The notes beneath the pieces were generated by a model, which saw nothing but the letters and a program-made list of their open reading frames with translations, was not told the DNA's origin and did not search any database. Position numbers and translations under genes: made by a program. Of a DNA stretch of 6,293 nucleotides, positions 5,320-6,293 are shown piece by piece. The number at the start of each line of letters is the position of its first letter. The stretch's first letter is position 1. Source of the stretch: Thermococcus sp. (GTDB lineage Archaea > Methanobacteriota_B > Thermococci > Thermococcales > Thermococcaceae); the NCBI GenBank assembly GCA_027074805.1, contig JALTCK010000104.1:1-6293 (forward strand), given 5' to 3'.

Positions 5320-6293
5320 ATGCCAAGTTACATTGTAGTTGGCGGTCAGTGGGGGGACGAAGGCAAGGGTTCTGTTATAGCCTACCTTGCCCTTGAGGAC
5401 AAACCGGACGTTATAGCACGTGGGGGCGTCGGAACCAACGCGGGTCACAGCGTTTTTATAAACGGCAGGAAGTACGCGGTGAGACAGCTTCCGACGGGCT
5501 TCATCCAGAGGAACGCTAGGCTTCTTGTGGGTGCCGGCGTTCTCGTCGATCCCGATGTTTTCTTCCACGAGCTTGAGCACCTGAAGGACTTCAAAGTCGC
5601 TGAAAGGGTTGGCATTGACTCCAGGTGCGCGATAATCGAGGAGAAGCACAAGCAACTTGACAGGACGAACGGCTACCTCCACGGGAAGATAGGCACCACC
5701 GGAAGCGGCTGCGGGCCGGCGAACGCCGACAGGGTTATGCGGAGGGCAAAGCTTGCAAAGGATATCAATGAGCTGGAACCCTATCTGACGGACGTCGCAG
5801 GAGAAATCAACGACGCCCTCGACGATGGCAAGCTAGTCCTCGTTGAGGGGACGCAGGGCTTCGGGCTGAGCCTCTATTACGGAACGTATCCCTACGTAAC
5901 TTCCAAGGACACCACCGCATCGGCGATAGCAAGCGACGTTGGGATAGGGCCGACGAGGGTGGATGACGTCATCGTCGTCTTCAAGAGCTTCCCAACGAGG
6001 GTTGGAGCCGGGCCGTTCCCGACCGAGATGAGCAGGGAAGAGGCAGAAAAGCTCGGCCTGGTTGAGTACGGAACCGTCACGGGGAGAAGGCGTCGCGTCG
6101 GCTGGTTTGACTTCGAGTTCGCGCGCTACTCAGCAAGGCTCAACGGGGCAACGATGATCGCCCTGACCATGCTCGACAAGTACGATAAAGCGGCCTTTGG
6201 GGTTACAGACTACGACAGACTTCCCAGAAAAGCGAAGGAGTTCGTTGAGGAAATCGAGGAGCGCGTCGGCGTTCCAGTGGGCCTCATAAAGAC
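5320..6293 (+). CDS. purA: Adenylosuccinate synthetase, 3' end cut by the window
   Basis: Open from ATG 5320 to the window edge: 324 codons plus two bases, with no stop. The enzyme joins IMP and aspartate using GTP to make adenylosuccinate, the first committed step from IMP to AMP, in the cytoplasm. Visible motifs: GGQWGDEGKG (8-17) with D13, equivalent to the catalytic Asp of E. coli PurA; GGVGTNAGHS (35-44) with H43, equivalent to the catalytic His; TTGSGCGPANADR (126-138); LVEGTQG (174-180); PYVTSKDTTA (191-200); TRVGAGPFPTEM (226-237); GTVTGRRRRVGW (251-262); and LTMLDKYD (282-289). The spacing matches the compact archaeal form of about 340 residues rather than the 430-residue bacterial form, so only some 15 residues should be missing. 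The second motif has two extra residues compared with the bacterial GGxNAGH. It begins a transcript divergent from the epimerase gene, and codon use is that of the housekeeping genes. Confidence 0.95.
   Translation, partial: MPSYIVVGGQWGDEGKGSVIAYLALEDKPDVIARGGVGTNAGHSVFINGRKYAVRQLPTGFIQRNARLLVGAGVLVDPDVFFHELEHLKDFKVAERVGIDSRCAIIEEKHKQLDRTNGYLHGKIGTTGSGCGPANADRVMRRAKLAKDINELEPYLTDVAGEINDALDDGKLVLVEGTQGFGLSLYYGTYPYVTSKDTTASAIASDVGIGPTRVDDVIVVFKSFPTRVGAGPFPTEMSREEAEKLGLVEYGTVTGRRRRVGWFDFEFARYSARLNGATMIALTMLDKYDKAAFGVTDYDRLPRKAKEFVEEIEERVGVPVGLIK

Noticed and set aside
5281..5682. A 133-codon - strand open frame opposite the start of purA
   Set aside because: It is antisense to conserved PurA motifs, covers the purA promoter and has no motif of its own.

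Overview
The window looks like chromosomal DNA of a hyperthermophilic euryarchaeon of the order Thermococcales, more likely Thermococcus than Pyrococcus. The signs are GC-rich housekeeping genes rich in AGG/AGA arginine and ATA isoleucine codons, archaeal BRE/TATA promoters, GGTG/GAGGTGAG Shine-Dalgarno sites, a prefoldin alpha subunit, a short archaeal-type adenylosuccinate synthetase and ferredoxin-inserted MinD-type ATPases. The genus is inferred from sequence character only; no search was run.

Layout: (i) 1-1138, + strand: the 3' end of one MinD/Mrp-type ATPase, overlapping a complete paralogue that carries two inserted 4Fe-4S ferredoxin motifs. (ii) 1205-1645, +: prefoldin subunit alpha with its own promoter. 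(iii) 1716-4284, +: an AT-richer block with two tandem, paralogous, secreted, sequon-rich proteins. The first has an unexplained C-terminal tail. The second carries a DUF2341 domain followed by a concanavalin/LamG-like region. Both have a TATA box only 25-26 bases before the start codon, so both are probably read from leaderless mRNAs. (iv) 4269-5195, - strand: a UDP-glucose 4-epimerase-type sugar-nucleotide enzyme, overlapping the DUF2341 gene tail-to-tail by 16 bp. (v) 5320-6293, +: purA, divergent from the epimerase gene and cut by the window end.

The two ATPases probably act together in Fe-S or metallocofactor handling. Prefoldin and PurA are unrelated housekeeping functions. The secreted pair is the accessory and least described part: codon use and GC differ from both flanks, the two proteins share a signal peptide and a recurring N-V-x-x-(V/I)-G-x-G-S motif, and their high density of N-glycosylation sequons suggests heavily glycosylated cell-surface proteins. 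The adjacent epimerase could feed glycan synthesis, but that link rests on adjacency alone. No RNA genes, CRISPR arrays, transposases or attachment sites were seen, and no gene-free stretch exceeds about 125 bases.
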